Assembly: GCA_002348585.1 (NCBI GenBank)
Contig: DEBO01000114.1
Coordinates: 3,140-18,387 of the forward strand
Length of the DNA: 15,248 nucleotides
Origin: Alphaproteobacteria bacterium UBA2954
GTDB taxonomy: Bacteria; Pseudomonadota; Alphaproteobacteria; Puniceispirillales; Puniceispirillaceae
Direction: 5' to 3'
Shown here: one piece after another, positions 1 to 9,793 of the stretch
How the letters are laid out: every line of letters starts with the position of its first letter
Numbering within the stretch: position 1 is the stretch's first letter
Program-made: the position numbers and the translations under genes
Notes under the pieces: model-generated
Databases searched by the model: none
The model's input: only the letters and a program-made list of their open reading frames with translations
Told to the model about the DNA's origin: nothing

Positions 1-1197
1 GGGAATTTCATTGATGAAGTGATGATGATCGCATTTGTTGGCCCCCTTTCAGCAACCGGAGAGGATGTGACAGAGATCCATTGCCATGGTTCACCAGCTG
101 TGGTTGAAGATATTCTTAATCATCTCGCGGCTACTTCAGGTTTCCGCTTGGCCGAGGCAGGTGAATTCACTCGCCGCGCTTTTGATAATAATAAAACAGA
201 TATCACGGCGGCTGAAGGGCTTGCTGATCTGATTGACGCCAATACATCTTTGCAGCGGGTTCAGGCTGCCGCGCAGATGGCAGGCAGTCTGCGCCGGCCT
301 GTTGAAAACTGGCGGAAGGAAATCATTTCCTGTCTGTCCGAGTTAGAGGCCTCAATAGATTTTACCGACGAAGATCTGCCTGCAACATTAGAAACGCAGA
401 TCAGAAACCGAATTCAAACAATTCACGGTGACATGAAAGCAGGTTTGGCCGATTTTCACAAAGGCCAGATCATCAGAACAGGACTTTCTATCGTATTGGC
501 GGGCCCAGTAAATGCCGGTAAATCGACTTTATTGAACCTGTTGGCGAGGCGCCCAGCTGCGATTGTGTCAGCTATGCCAGGTACTACAAGGGACAGTATA
601 GAAGTTGGACTTGAAATAGCGGGCGTTTCAGTGGTGGTAAAAGATACAGCAGGATGGCGCCAGACAAATGATCCTATAGAAAAAGAGGGCATTGAGCGGG
701 CTAGACAGGCAGCGGCAGAAGCAGATATTCTCGTTGTTGTTGTTGATGGCAGTCAGCCTGGCTGGTTTGAAGATATGGATGAAATCATCACTTGGGGGTC
801 ACAAACATGCCTCATTTTGCTGAACAAGAGTGATGTGGGTATAGTAACCAATGAAAAACAGCACACAGCAGACCGCGCTTCTGAAAAAACCGTTCTATCT
901 ATCAGCGCAAAAGATGGATCAGGGCTGAGTGAATTTGAGTCGCGGTTAGGGGAAATTATCCAGAATCTGAACCGCACTTCATCATCCATTACACTAACAC
1001 GTGTGCGCCATCAGCAGGCAGTGCGCCAGGCTTTAGAGCATTTAGAGGCAAGCTTGCATTTGTCTGTAGGCAAACAGACAGAATTGGTGGCTGAAGAGTT
1101 CAGATCAGCTACATCAGCGCTGTCCCGTATTCTTGGATATATTGATGTTGAGGATGTTCTTGATCATATTTTTTCGAGCTTTTGCATCGGCAAATAA
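1..1197 (+). CDS. mnmE: tRNA uridine-5-carboxymethylaminomethyl modification GTPase MnmE (5' partial)
   Basis: MnmE is a GTPase that works with MnmG to add the (carboxymethyl)aminomethyl group at C5 of wobble uridine 34 in a subset of tRNAs. The frame is open from base 1, so the true start is outside the window; compared with the usual 440-455 residues, about 45-55 N-terminal residues are missing. Visible are the end of the tetrahydrofolate-binding N domain (GEDVTE, then GEFTRRAF), the helical domain, and an inserted Ras-like G domain. The G domain has a P-loop GPVNAGKST from about base 502, DTAGWR at 643-660 and NKSD near 822. The extreme C-terminus FCIGK (1183-1197) carries the conserved catalytic CxGK cysteine, so the visible part appears intact. 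It is followed by a 153-base gap and then its partner gene mnmG. Confidence 0.96.
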   Translation, partial: GNFIDEVMMIAFVGPLSATGEDVTEIHCHGSPAVVEDILNHLAATSGFRLAEAGEFTRRAFDNNKTDITAAEGLADLIDANTSLQRVQAAAQMAGSLRRPVENWRKEIISCLSELEASIDFTDEDLPATLETQIRNRIQTIHGDMKAGLADFHKGQIIRTGLSIVLAGPVNAGKSTLLNLLARRPAAIVSAMPGTTRDSIEVGLEIAGVSVVVKDTAGWRQTNDPIEKEGIERARQAAAEADILVVVVDGSQPGWFEDMDEIITWGSQTCLILLNKSDVGIVTNEKQHTADRASEKTVLSISAKDGSGLSEFESRLGEIIQNLNRTSSSITLTRVRHQQAVRQALEHLEASLHLSVGKQTELVAEEFRSATSALSRILGYIDVEDVLDHIFSSFCIGK

Positions 1198-1242
1198 AGC
1201 ATAAGCACTCCAAGACAGCGTTTGGCCGATGCTGAAGATTGA

Positions 1243-1258
1243 TGTTTAACGTGAAACA
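1243..1258. promoter_or_regulatory. Degenerate parS-like site in the mnmE-mnmG gap
   Basis: The 16-mer TGTTTAACGTGAAACA differs from the perfect parS palindrome at 3332-3347 by one base (A for C at position 6 of the left arm); the right arm GTGAAACA is intact. It lies about 2.1 kb from the perfect site and 2.7 kb upstream of parA. It could be a second, weaker ParB loading site or a decaying one. Binding is inferred only from similarity. Confidence 0.6.
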
Positions 1259-1350
1259 GCGTAGATTACCGGCAATACAAGCAGCAAGGCCAAATTAGAA
1301 GCTTTTGTTGAAACGTAAATATTTTTAGCTAACTACGTGGATTAGAAAAA

Positions 1351-3273
1351 ATGACACTCAAAAAGTTTGATGTTTTGGTAATTGGTGGTGGCCATGCTGG
1401 GACAGAAGCAGCTGCTGCGGCAGCACGCATGGGTGTAAAGACCGCTCTTGTCACTATGAAAGCAGATAAAATTGGTGAAATGTCCTGTAATCCCGCGATT
1501 GGCGGCCTTGGTAAGGGTCAGCTTGTATGCGAGATAGATGCGCTTGATGGGCTAATGGGGCGGGCAATTGATAAATCCGGTATTCAGTTTAGAATGTTGA
1601 ACAGGTCACGTGGCCCAGCTGTCCATGGCCCGCGTGCACAAGCTGATCGTAAACTCTACCGACAGGCGATACAGGCTTTTTTAGATGAACAAGAGAATTT
1701 GACAATTCTCGAGGGCGTTGTTGCCGATATTGAAATAAATCAGGGCCGTGTTTCGGGAATTCTGACTGAAAATGGCGAGATGATCAAATCAGATTCTGTA
1801 GTTCTGACAACAGGTACATTTTTAGGTGGTTTAATTCACCTTGGTTCAGAAAGGACTCCAGCTGGGCGTGTTGGCGAGGCACCATCATTGGCTTTGGCAA
1901 AGCGGTTGCGAGAAATGAAGTTACCAGTTGGCCGATTGAAAACCGGTACGCCGTCACGACTTGACGGACGCACAATTGATTGGTCGCGTTTGACTATTCA
2001 GCCCGCTGACTTAAATCCTGTTCCCTTTTCCACGTTGACGGACCAGATAGACGTCCCGCAAATTGATTGCGCTATAACCCGCACTAATTCGAAAACACAT
2101 AAAATCATTTCACAGTCTCTTCATTTGTCTGCTGTCTATTCAGGCCAGATTGAAGGGCAGGGACCACGTTATTGCCCATCTATTGAGGATAAAGTGCATA
2201 GGTTCGCAGACAGGGATTCACATCAGATTTTTCTGGAACCTGAGGGCCTTGATGACCATACGGTTTATCCCAACGGGATATCTACTAGCCTGCCACGCGA
2301 GGTACAAGCCGCTCTAGTTGCCTCAATTGAGGGTCTTGAGACGGCTAAGATTTTGCAATTTGGCTATGCGATCGAATATGATTTCATTGACCCACGTGCA
2401 TTATCATCTTCTCTCGAGCTGAAAGCCTTACCTGGTTTGTTTCTAGCTGGACAGATAAACGGGACGACGGGATATGAGGAGGCAGCTGCACAAGGCCTGA
2501 TTGCGGGTGTAAACGCTGCCCTCAGACTTTCTTCATCAGCAAAACAAAAAGAGAATTTTGTTCTTGACCGAGCAGATGCTTATATCGGTGTCATGATAGA
2601 TGATCTGGTTACAAAAGGCGCGCCTGAACCTTATCGAATGTTCACATCACGTGCTGAATATAGATTATTCTTGCGTGCTGATAATGCCGACCAGCGTCTC
2701 ACTGACAAAGGCATAGAAATTGGATGTGTCGGGCTAGAACGGCGTCTTCATTGGGCGTTAAAAAAGCAAGATTTGTCATTGGCACAGGCGCTTTTAAAAA
2801 TAAATCCAAAGCGGCCGAAAGAACTTGTTAAAAAAGGCCTACCTATTTCACGTGATGGTGGTTCCAAAACACCGGCGGATTTGCTGGCTTTAGAAGGAGT
2901 TAGCCTTGTTGACTGTAAGCGGTTATGGCCTGAATTGGGAGACATTGACTCCAAATTGCACAGTCAACTTGAGACAGATTGCCGCTATTCTGGTTATCTA
3001 GCGCGTCAGCAGGCAGATATTGAGGCCATGCGACGTGATGATGCCTTGAGAATCCCTCCGCAAATTTCATTTCTCGCAATTGGCGGGTTGTCTGCTGAAT
3101 CCTGTGATTTGCTCCAGCGCTACCAGCCTGAGACGATTGGACAGGCTAGCCGTATTCCCGGCATGACACCCGCAGCTCTTGTTGCTGTTCTGCGCTATCT
3201 TAAAAAAGAACGTACAGCCACATCGTCTCAGGCTGAGCGCGTGCAAGCGGCTGGGCAGCAGAGCATATATTGA
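1351..3273 (+). CDS. mnmG: tRNA uridine-5-carboxymethylaminomethyl modification enzyme MnmG (GidA)
   Basis: MnmG is the FAD- and NADH-dependent partner of MnmE in modifying tRNA wobble uridine 34. At 640 residues it is slightly longer than the usual 620-630. The N-terminal Rossmann motif is GGGHAG (residues 12-17). The first family signature begins SCNPAIGG around Cys46. The second conserved cysteine is Cys275 in [10 protein letters not shown]. The second signature, [13 protein letters not shown], precedes the C-terminal MnmE/tRNA-binding region with FTSRAEYRL. In the first signature I read GKGQLVCE where I remember GKGHLVRE in relatives, so two positions look substituted. The start ATG has only a weak upstream GGA. 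The last codons overlap the start of rsmG. Confidence 0.97.
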   Translation: MTLKKFDVLVIGGGHAGTEAAAAAARMGVKTALVTMKADKIGEMSCNPAIGGLGKGQLVCEIDALDGLMGRAIDKSGIQFRMLNRSRGPAVHGPRAQADRKLYRQAIQAFLDEQENLTILEGVVADIEINQGRVSGILTENGEMIKSDSVVLTTGTFLGGLIHLGSERTPAGRVGEAPSLALAKRLREMKLPVGRLKTGTPSRLDGRTIDWSRLTIQPADLNPVPFSTLTDQIDVPQIDCAITRTNSKTHKIISQSLHLSAVYSGQIEGQGPRYCPSIEDKVHRFADRDSHQIFLEPEGLDDHTVYPNGISTSLPREVQAALVASIEGLETAKILQFGYAIEYDFIDPRALSSSLELKALPGLFLAGQINGTTGYEEAAAQGLIAGVNAALRLSSSAKQKENFVLDRADAYIGVMIDDLVTKGAPEPYRMFTSRAEYRLFLRADNADQRLTDKGIEIGCVGLERRLHWALKKQDLSLAQALLKINPKRPKELVKKGLPISRDGGSKTPADLLALEGVSLVDCKRLWPELGDIDSKLHSQLETDCRYSGYLARQQADIEAMRRDDALRIPPQISFLAIGGLSAESCDLLQRYQPETIGQASRIPGMTPAALVAVLRYLKKERTATSSQAERVQAAGQQSIY

Positions 3274-3893
3274 CTTTCAACCACATTTTTCCGTCTAACA
3301 GTACCCAGCAAGAGGTATGTGCTTATCTAAATGTTTCACGTGAAACAGAAGAGAAGCTTCAGATTTACGTGAGTTTGCTGAAAAAATGGCAGCAGCGCAT
3401 CAATCTTATATCTTCAAAAACCCTGCCTTGTGTCTGGCAACGTCATATTTTGGATTGTGCGCAGTTGACCGCTCATTTGCCTGTTAGATCGCGACGGATT
3501 ATGGACATTGGGTCTGGGGCAGGGTTGCCAGGTCTGATCCTTGCTATATTGACAGAATGTGAAGTGCATCTGGTCGAATCGGATACAAAAAAAGTGGCCT
3601 TTATGCGAACGGCCTTGGCTAAAGTTGATGTTAATGCAAACATCCATCACGCCCGTATTGAAGAGTTGCCGTTTCTAAATATTGATATCATTACAGCGCG
3701 TGCGCTTGCACCACTCTCAAAATTAATTCGGCTGACACAAATACAGGATCATCCTGGACTTTCCTATTTGTTTCTAAAAGGAAAGAAGGTAAATGAGGAA
3801 TTGACCGAACTGCCGACATCGTCAACACTAACAGCTATATCCTATCCAAGCATAACTGATCAGGATTCTTCAATCATATATCTAAAAAGATAA
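3270..3893 (+). CDS. rsmG: 16S rRNA (guanine-N7)-methyltransferase RsmG (GidB)
   Basis: RsmG is a SAM-dependent methyltransferase that makes m7G527 (E. coli numbering) in 16S rRNA. It has 207 residues, typical for the family. The SAM-binding loop [10 protein letters not shown] is at residues 79-88, followed by the acidic strand HLVESD and the family motif TARALAPL. The likely start is TTG at 3270-3272, overlapping the mnmG stop TGA (3271-3273), which suggests translational coupling. No ATG or GTG lies between there and the conserved N-terminal helix, and starting at the first later ATG (in MDIGSG) would remove that helix. Residues N21-T26 (NVSRET) are encoded by the parS palindrome, so this stretch is under both protein and DNA-site constraint. 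Confidence 0.95.
   Translation: MTFNHIFPSNSTQQEVCAYLNVSRETEEKLQIYVSLLKKWQQRINLISSKTLPCVWQRHILDCAQLTAHLPVRSRRIMDIGSGAGLPGLILAILTECEVHLVESDTKKVAFMRTALAKVDVNANIHHARIEELPFLNIDIITARALAPLSKLIRLTQIQDHPGLSYLFLKGKKVNEELTELPTSSTLTAISYPSITDQDSSIIYLKR
3332..3347. promoter_or_regulatory. parS: parS centromere site, perfect palindrome, inside rsmG
   Basis: TGTTTCACGTGAAACA is a perfect 16-bp inverted repeat (TGTTTCAC/GTGAAACA) that matches the bacterial parS consensus bound by ParB/Spo0J proteins. It lies within the rsmG reading frame about 600 bp upstream of parA. ParB should load here as a CTP-dependent clamp and spread along the DNA, with ParA then moving the complex. Its presence suggests the window lies in the origin-proximal domain of the chromosome; no cluster of DnaA boxes was seen to place oriC itself. 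Confidence 0.93.
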
Positions 3894-3925
3894 AAATGTA
3901 AATTAATCAGAAGGTAATTTGTTTT

Positions 3926-4690
3926 ATGTCTGCTAAAATCATAGCTGTGGCAAACCAAAAAGGAGGTGTTGGAAAGACAACGACCGCAGTGAACCTGTCC
4001 ACAGCTTTGGCGGCCTGTGGTATGGGTGTTTTGCTGGTTGATTTTGATCCGCAAGGTAACGCCAGCACAGGGTTGGGAGTAGATCTTCAAGCACGTGCGA
4101 TGAACAGCTACCGGCTGGTGACTGGGGAATGCATCGCAACTGATGCAATTGTCACGACAGAAGTTCCCGGTCTGTCTCTTATAACCGCAACAATGGATTT
4201 GTCTGCTGCTGAAGTCGAATTGAGTTCCTTGGACAGACGCGAATATCGATTGGCAGACCAGCTTTCTGCTCTTCAAGCTGATTTTAATTACATTCTTATA
4301 GACTGTCCACCGTCGCTTGGTTTACTGACTGTAAATGCACTTTGTTCTGCGCACACTGTAATTGTGCCGCTTCAATGCGAATTCTACGCCCTCGAGGGCC
4401 TGGCGCAGCTGACACAGACCATTACCACTGTACAGTCTAGTTTGAACCGCGAACTTAAGCTGCAGGGTATAGTGCTGACTATGTATGACACACGTAACAA
4501 ACTGTCTGAGATGGTCGAGGCTGATGTGCGTGCCCATTTTGGTGCTTCAGTATATCAAACCGTTATACCGCGCAATGTCCGCATTTCTGAGGCCCCATCA
4601 TTTGGTCAGCCCATATTGGTGTATGATTTGAAATGTGCTGGCTCGCAGGCTTATGCTGCCTTGGCAGCCGAACTTCTTAAACAGGAATAA
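3926..4690 (+). CDS. parA: Chromosome partitioning ATPase ParA
   Basis: ParA is a deviant-Walker ATPase that dimerises on the nucleoid with ATP and moves ParB-parS complexes to opposite cell poles. It has 254 residues, a typical chromosomal (short) ParA with no N-terminal DNA-binding extension. The deviant Walker A motif KGGVGKTT spans residues 12-19 with the signature lysine Lys12. The A' motif DFDPQGN begins at Asp39. The Walker B segment is LIDCPPSLG near residue 125-133. The start ATG has AGAAGG at 3909-3914, 11 bases upstream, a rather long spacing. It follows rsmG by 32 bases and precedes parB by 8 bases, consistent with one transcript. Confidence 0.97.
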   Translation: MSAKIIAVANQKGGVGKTTTAVNLSTALAACGMGVLLVDFDPQGNASTGLGVDLQARAMNSYRLVTGECIATDAIVTTEVPGLSLITATMDLSAAEVELSSLDRREYRLADQLSALQADFNYILIDCPPSLGLLTVNALCSAHTVIVPLQCEFYALEGLAQLTQTITTVQSSLNRELKLQGIVLTMYDTRNKLSEMVEADVRAHFGASVYQTVIPRNVRISEAPSFGQPILVYDLKCAGSQAYAALAAELLKQE

Positions 4691-4698
4691 AAAGTCGC

Positions 4699-5649
4699 AT
4701 GACAGACAGAATACAATCAGGAAAATCCCTAAGAAAACAAGATTCACAACGCCTTGGCCGTGGTTTGTCAAGTTTGTTGGGTGACTCGCCTATCAAGGCT
4801 GCAACAAAAGGGTCATCAAACACTGCTTATGCCATTCGTCATGATGCTGACAATGCTGGGCGTGATATCAGGGCTCTACCTATAGAATGGATTGTGCCTG
4901 GGCCATGGCAGCCACGGCGCAATTTTGATTCTGACGAGCTGAAAGAGTTGGCTGTCTCCATAAAAAGCCGTGGCTTGTTGCAGCCTGTGATTGTTCGACC
5001 CCATCCAGACCGCAACTCCCAGTTTCAGCTAGTCGCGGGCGAGCGGCGTTGGCGTGCTTCACAAATAGCTGCTTTGCACGAGATTCCGGCAATAATTTCA
5101 AATTTTGAGGATAAAGAAGCGGCTGAGTTATCGCTCATTGAGAACATTCAGCGTCGTGATTTGTCTGTTATTGAGGAAGCTGAGGGTTATCAGGTGCTGT
5201 TGGAAAAACATGGATATTCGCAGCAGGAACTTGCGGATATTGTTGGCAAATCAAGATCACACATAGCAAATATCGGACGCCTTTTATCATTGCCGCAGGG
5301 AATAAGAGACAAGATTATTAAAGGCATTTTAACGATGGGTCAGGTTCGTCCTTTGGTTGGCCGCGAGGATGCTGAGCAATTAGCGGAAATCATCATCAGC
5401 GGCAATCTGTCTGCCCGGGATGTCGAAGCCTTGCTCAAATCACAAAGCAGATCCAAAACAGCGTCACCACAGCAGGAAAAACCATCTGACATCAAGGCCT
5501 TGGAGATTCGTGCCCGCACCGAACTTGGATTATTTATGCGTTTGGACTGGGATGAAAAGAATGACAGAGGCCAAGTGGCAGTAAAGGTAACCTCGCTTGA
5601 GCAGCTTGAGGATCTTTTGTCCAAAATTGGCCTGAGGCAGACAAAATAG
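4699..5649 (+). CDS. parB: Chromosome partitioning protein ParB (CTPase clamp)
   Basis: ParB binds parS, hydrolyses CTP, slides on DNA as a clamp and stimulates ParA. It has 316 residues. The N-terminal stretch GRGLSSLLG (about residues 20-28) is the conserved motif expected near the ParA-stimulating arginine. The CTP-binding and catalytic boxes are GERRWRAS (114-121) and ENIQR (148-152). A helix-turn-helix follows in the region YSQQELADIVGKSRSHIAN. A basic, low-conservation linker (about residues 245-270) leads to the C-terminal dimerisation domain. All expected boxes are intact. Its stop is only 5 bases from the stop of convergent holA, with no terminator between them. Confidence 0.97.
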   Translation: MTDRIQSGKSLRKQDSQRLGRGLSSLLGDSPIKAATKGSSNTAYAIRHDADNAGRDIRALPIEWIVPGPWQPRRNFDSDELKELAVSIKSRGLLQPVIVRPHPDRNSQFQLVAGERRWRASQIAALHEIPAIISNFEDKEAAELSLIENIQRRDLSVIEEAEGYQVLLEKHGYSQQELADIVGKSRSHIANIGRLLSLPQGIRDKIIKGILTMGQVRPLVGREDAEQLAEIIISGNLSARDVEALLKSQSRSKTASPQQEKPSDIKALEIRARTELGLFMRLDWDEKNDRGQVAVKVTSLEQLEDLLSKIGLRQTK

Positions 5650-5654
5650 ATGTT

Positions 5655-6686
5655 TCAACGGTTCAGGTTGCGGCTTCGTAACACGATCCCAAGTAAAGTC
5701 TGTCCGGTGAGTGTTGATGGATTGATTGTGCCTTTGGTTTTCATCTGAATTTCTGTGGAAATCAAGCGGTTAATCATCTCAGTTAATTGACCCGATGTCC
5801 ATTTGGAAAGTTGCGCGGTGACCACAGGTTTAACTTTAAAATGAATAGGTGGTTTGAGGGTAGAAATAGCAGCCGTGCTTGTCTGCCCAGTTTCCATGGT
5901 AAGCCGGGCTGACAGCATATTTTTGAACAAAGATAATATTTGTCTGAGTATACTTATTGGAGGCTGACCATCTTGTTGTGAGCGGGAATAGTTCTGTTTA
6001 AACTGTTTTACATTCCCGTTCAGGATAGCGATTGTGATTTGATCTCCCACCACAGCACCGCTGTCACCGAGTGCATTGTAAATATCTTCTTCCGTCAGCT
6101 GCCCATTAGATCCGGCAAATAATGCTAGTTTTTCGATTTCCTGGCGAGAAACGGCTCTGTCAATGCCAAGCCGGGAAACAAGCAAGGAAAGCGTATCTCT
6201 GCTGATCTGTATATTTTCACGTTTGAAAACTTGTTGGGCTAAATCGCTCAATGAACGGTTATCATCCTGATAACACCCAACAGATGCACAATAAGCATGC
6301 TGGTCACAGAATTTTACCAAGGCATGTCTCGTATTGACGTCACGTGCCTCGATCACTAGCCGTGCCTTATCATGCAAAGAGTTGAAGCCAATTTTTACAG
6401 CCTCTGTCATTTCTGTGCCCATGCCACTCAGCATAACAAGGCGCAACCCACCAAAAGCAGGCAGTTCGTTCAGGCTGTCAGGTAGGAGCGTTTTATCTCC
6501 TGCCACATCCTGACCCGAGAGTTGAGAAACAGAAAAAGGGTCATCAATTTGATCTGTAAAATGGAGCGCAATTTTCCTGGCGTGTTCCCTGACCAGGCCG
6601 CTATCTTGGCCATAGAATAGATAGGCGCGATAGTTTGGATTTGGCTTTGATATCAGTCCAAGAATATCTCGGTTAGCAATTTTCAT
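5655..6686 (-). CDS. holA: DNA polymerase III subunit delta HolA
   Basis: HolA is the delta subunit of the clamp-loader complex and opens the beta sliding clamp during loading. It has 343 residues, normal for the family. The N-terminus has the alphaproteobacterial-style segment AYLFYGQDSGLVREHARKI, and the middle has the conserved pattern DRAVSRQEIEKLALF and YNALGDSGAV. Identification rests on this pattern and on position: holA next to lptE and leuS is a common proteobacterial arrangement. The start ATG (6684-6686) directly follows the lptE stop codon (TAAATG), so translation is probably coupled. The 3' end almost touches parB. Confidence 0.92.
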   Translation of the reverse strand: MKIANRDILGLISKPNPNYRAYLFYGQDSGLVREHARKIALHFTDQIDDPFSVSQLSGQDVAGDKTLLPDSLNELPAFGGLRLVMLSGMGTEMTEAVKIGFNSLHDKARLVIEARDVNTRHALVKFCDQHAYCASVGCYQDDNRSLSDLAQQVFKRENIQISRDTLSLLVSRLGIDRAVSRQEIEKLALFAGSNGQLTEEDIYNALGDSGAVVGDQITIAILNGNVKQFKQNYSRSQQDGQPPISILRQILSLFKNMLSARLTMETGQTSTAAISTLKPPIHFKVKPVVTAQLSKWTSGQLTEMINRLISTEIQMKTKGTINPSTLTGQTLLGIVLRSRNLNR

Positions 6687-7199
6687 TTAGTTCTCAGCAG
6701 ATAAGAAATAGAGCTGAAGCTTCTGATACACACGTTCAGCTAGAAGTTGCACCAGACGCTCAGATGCAAATTTCGCCGAGACACTCTGACCATAGTAAGA
6801 TGTGATAGTGCCTGAAGTGGCTGTGGCGGAAACCACACCACTAGTCAGTTCATTTCCAGTTTCATTATCTTTTAGTCTGTAATTGATTGACATCTTGGTG
6901 TTATTCAGCGTTGATGAGCTTCCTGAGGCAGATAGGGTAGAACGACTTTCTCCCGTCAGGCTATAACTGAGGCTATACCGTGTATCTGTATGAGCTGAGC
7001 CAATCTGGCGCTCCAATTTTTGTCTGAAAAGCTGTTCACTGCGGGATTGCGCTTCGGATATGTCAATTTTGCGCAGATGGCTGTCAGTTAACTTTTTAAC
7101 TTCGCCAATCGTATGCAGTGAACAAGCAGATAAGAGCAAATATACTGTTGCCAGGATAACGGGCATTATTTTTCCCGGCAATTTTTTAACAAACGACAT
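6687..7199 (-). CDS. lptE: LPS-assembly lipoprotein LptE
   Basis: LptE is the outer-membrane lipoprotein that plugs the LptD barrel and helps deliver lipopolysaccharide to the cell surface. I chose the ATG at 7199 (170 residues) because AGGA lies six bases upstream. The longer reading frame from 7223 adds eight residues and no better ribosome site. The protein begins with basic residues and a hydrophobic stretch ending in the lipobox LLSAC, giving a lipidated Cys26. The mature part is rich in Ser/Thr with alternating hydrophobic residues, like LptE beta strands. The family is divergent, so the name leans on the lipobox, the size and the position between leuS and holA. The first 14 bases overlap the end of leuS. 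Confidence 0.85.
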   Translation of the reverse strand: MSFVKKLPGKIMPVILATVYLLLSACSLHTIGEVKKLTDSHLRKIDISEAQSRSEQLFRQKLERQIGSAHTDTRYSLSYSLTGESRSTLSASGSSSTLNNTKMSINYRLKDNETGNELTSGVVSATATSGTITSYYGQSVSAKFASERLVQLLAERVYQKLQLYFLSAEN

Positions 7200-9744
7200 T
7201 AATAATCCTATTCGGCACCACAATCACCCGTTTTGGTGACTGATTATTCAGATATTTCCTCACTATATCAAGGCTGAGCGCGTGTTCCTCTACTTTCTGT
7301 TTGTCACAATCCACAGGTAATAATAATGTCGCCCGCACTTTCCCATTAACTTGAACGGCAATTTCAACGTTGTCTGATATAAGCCATTTATTATCTGTTT
7401 GTGGCCAGGCAGCCTGACTTACCAGGCCATCTGCACGGGTGATCTGCCAGATTTCCTCAGCAATATGTGGTGAAAATGGAGATAAAAGGATAGCCAGATG
7501 GTGCATAGCATAGCTGCGAATAGCCTTATCATGTTGCTGATTGCTCTCATAATCTGAAATGGCGTTAACCAATACGTGAAGATGGGCAACACATCTGTTA
7601 AAGGCAAACCGGTCGATATCTGACTCAATAGATTGAATGGCCGCATGCAAAGCGCGCAATAAGGTTTCATCCTGATCAGATAATTTGGCCTTGTCAGGGC
7701 GGAAATCACGTCCTGATGCATCCGTTTTCTGTGCCAGTTTCCAGATTTTCTGCATAAATCGAAACGCGCCTTCAATGCCTGCTTCAGTCCACTCCAGATC
7801 GCGTTCTGGTGGCGAATCAGATAGCATGAATAGCCGTGCTGTGTCTGCTCCATATGTTTCCAGGATATGCTCAGGATCAACGACATTTCGTTTAGACTTA
7901 CTCATCTTTTCTACTCGGCCTGCCTGAACAGGCTTTTGTGTCTGCTTATGCAGCCAGCTATCACCCTTTTTTTCTACCTCGTCAGGGAACAGCCATTGTC
8001 CATCAACTGTCTTGTAGCTTTGGTGACAAACCATTCCCTGTGTCATCATCCCGGCGAAAGGCTCATCCAAATCGATATAGCCCACCTTCGACAACGCACG
8101 GGTGAAAAAACGGGAATAGAGAAGATGAAGGACAGCATGTTCTACGCCACCAATATATTGGTCAACTGGCATCCAATAAGCGGCGGCTTCCCTTGAAAAA
8201 GCTTCATCTGTATTGGGGTCTGCATAGCGTAGAAAATACCAGGAGCTCTCAAAAAATGTATCGAAAGTGTCTGTCTCGCGACGAGCCTCCTCCCCACATT
8301 TTGGACAATACGTATCCGCCCACTTGGGGTGCCGGTCGAGGGGATTGCCTGGTGTGCCAAATTCGACGTCCTCAGGCAAGGTTACAGGCAACTGTTCCTC
8401 TGGAACTGGAACAGGACCGCAGGTTGGGCAGTGAATTATCGGAATTGGACAGCCCCAGTAACGTTGACGTGAGACGCCCCAGTCTCGCAAGCGATAGGTA
8501 ATTTTGCGGGTGCCGGCATTGGCTTTTTCCAGTGTATTTATCGCCGCTGTTTTACCAGCCTCAATATCCAATCCTGTCCATGGTCCTGAATTGATTAGGA
8601 GACCAGGCCCTGAATAGGCTGTGTCTGTAATTGCAGATACCTCATTTGTATGCGACGGCTGAACGACAGGTAAAATAGGCAAATTATAGGCATTCGCAAA
8701 ATCTAGGTCGCGCTGATCATGTGCAGGGCACCCAAAAATTGCCCCTGTGCCGTAATCCATAAGGACAAAGTTGGCGATATATACAGGCAGAATTTTGTCA
8801 TTAATTATTGGGTGTGCGGCGTGATGGCCAGTGAAAAATCCTTTTTTCTCTGCTTTTTCAATGGCGGCCTCAGATGTGCCAAGACTGGCACATTCCGCAA
8901 TAAAGGCTTGAAGTTCAGGGTTATGTGCTTGCCAGTATGTGGCCAGCGGATGCTGTGTGGACAAAGCAATAAAGGACGCGCCATATAAGGTATCTGGCCG
9001 TGTCGTAAACACTTCAATTTTCTGGTCTGTTTTTTCAATAGTAAAACGAACTGTTGCGCCTTCTGACCGTCCAATCCAGTTATGTTGCATCAGGCGGACG
9101 CGTTCTGGCCACTTATCAAGCTTTTCAATAGCAGCGAGAAGCTCCTCTGCATAATCCGATATGGATAAAAACCATTGTGACAACTGACGACGCTCAACTG
9201 GGGCGCCTGATCGCCATCCTTTGCCGTCCACAACCTGTTCATTTGCCAAAACAGTGTGCTCGACTGGGTCCCAATTGACCCAGCTATTTTTTCGGTAAGC
9301 TAAGCCGGCTTTCAAAAAATCTAAAAACATTTTTTGTTCATGCTTATAATAATCAGGCGAACAGGTTGTCACTTCCCTGTCCCAGTCATAGGATAGTCCC
9401 ATGGTTTTCAGCTGTGCTCGCATTGACGAAATATTTTCAATTGTCCATTTCCCTGGATGAATGCCGCGTTCTATCGCAGCATTTTCCGCTGGCAGTCCAA
9501 AAGCATCCCATCCCATAGGGTGAAGAACATTAAAACCCTTTGCGCGCTTGAACCGTGCAACTACATCTCCCAATGCATAGTTGCGCACATGGCCCATGTG
9601 TATCCGTCCTGATGGATAGGGAAACATTTCAAGGACGTAATATTTCTCACGGCCGACATCTATATTTGTTTTGAAACACTGTTCCTTATCCCATATGGCT
9701 TGCCATTTGGCTTCAAGAACAGAGGGTGAAAACGGGACCATCAT
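7186..9744 (-). CDS. leuS: Leucyl-tRNA synthetase LeuS
   Basis: LeuS is the class I aminoacyl-tRNA synthetase that attaches leucine to tRNA-Leu and edits mischarged products. It has 852 residues, normal for bacterial LeuRS. The HIGH-type motif is HMGH (residues 49-52, within [11 protein letters not shown]) and the KMSKS loop is at residues 613-617. Between them lie the CP1 editing domain (TTRPDTLYG, near the expected threonine-rich region) and the Cys-containing zinc-type insert (CPTCG, then CPKCG). The anticodon-binding domain follows KMSKS. Two consecutive ATG codons start the frame; GGTGA sits just upstream. The gene is 49 bases downstream of the DUF3576 gene and overlaps lptE. Confidence 0.97.
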   Translation of the reverse strand: MMVPFSPSVLEAKWQAIWDKEQCFKTNIDVGREKYYVLEMFPYPSGRIHMGHVRNYALGDVVARFKRAKGFNVLHPMGWDAFGLPAENAAIERGIHPGKWTIENISSMRAQLKTMGLSYDWDREVTTCSPDYYKHEQKMFLDFLKAGLAYRKNSWVNWDPVEHTVLANEQVVDGKGWRSGAPVERRQLSQWFLSISDYAEELLAAIEKLDKWPERVRLMQHNWIGRSEGATVRFTIEKTDQKIEVFTTRPDTLYGASFIALSTQHPLATYWQAHNPELQAFIAECASLGTSEAAIEKAEKKGFFTGHHAAHPIINDKILPVYIANFVLMDYGTGAIFGCPAHDQRDLDFANAYNLPILPVVQPSHTNEVSAITDTAYSGPGLLINSGPWTGLDIEAGKTAAINTLEKANAGTRKITYRLRDWGVSRQRYWGCPIPIIHCPTCGPVPVPEEQLPVTLPEDVEFGTPGNPLDRHPKWADTYCPKCGEEARRETDTFDTFFESSWYFLRYADPNTDEAFSREAAAYWMPVDQYIGGVEHAVLHLLYSRFFTRALSKVGYIDLDEPFAGMMTQGMVCHQSYKTVDGQWLFPDEVEKKGDSWLHKQTQKPVQAGRVEKMSKSKRNVVDPEHILETYGADTARLFMLSDSPPERDLEWTEAGIEGAFRFMQKIWKLAQKTDASGRDFRPDKAKLSDQDETLLRALHAAIQSIESDIDRFAFNRCVAHLHVLVNAISDYESNQQHDKAIRSYAMHHLAILLSPFSPHIAEEIWQITRADGLVSQAAWPQTDNKWLISDNVEIAVQVNGKVRATLLLPVDCDKQKVEEHALSLDIVRKYLNNQSPKRVIVVPNRIINVVC

Positions 9745-9793
9745 AAATTCACCATTGAGAGGGAAAAACCATTACCGGTTTCGGGGAAAAGGT

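Noticed and set aside
1308..1340. Promoter before mnmG (TTGAAA with TAACTA)
   Set aside because: The -10 match is poor and the region is A+T rich; mnmG may simply be read through from mnmE.
3860..4276. 138-codon minus-strand open frame opposite parA and the end of rsmG
   Set aside because: It is antisense to strongly conserved genes, is Cys/His-rich in a way typical of shadow frames, and has no family resemblance.
7419..7886. 155-codon minus-strand open frame
   Set aside because: It overlaps leuS in another frame; leuS is a full-length, motif-complete gene there, and this frame has no recognisable domain.
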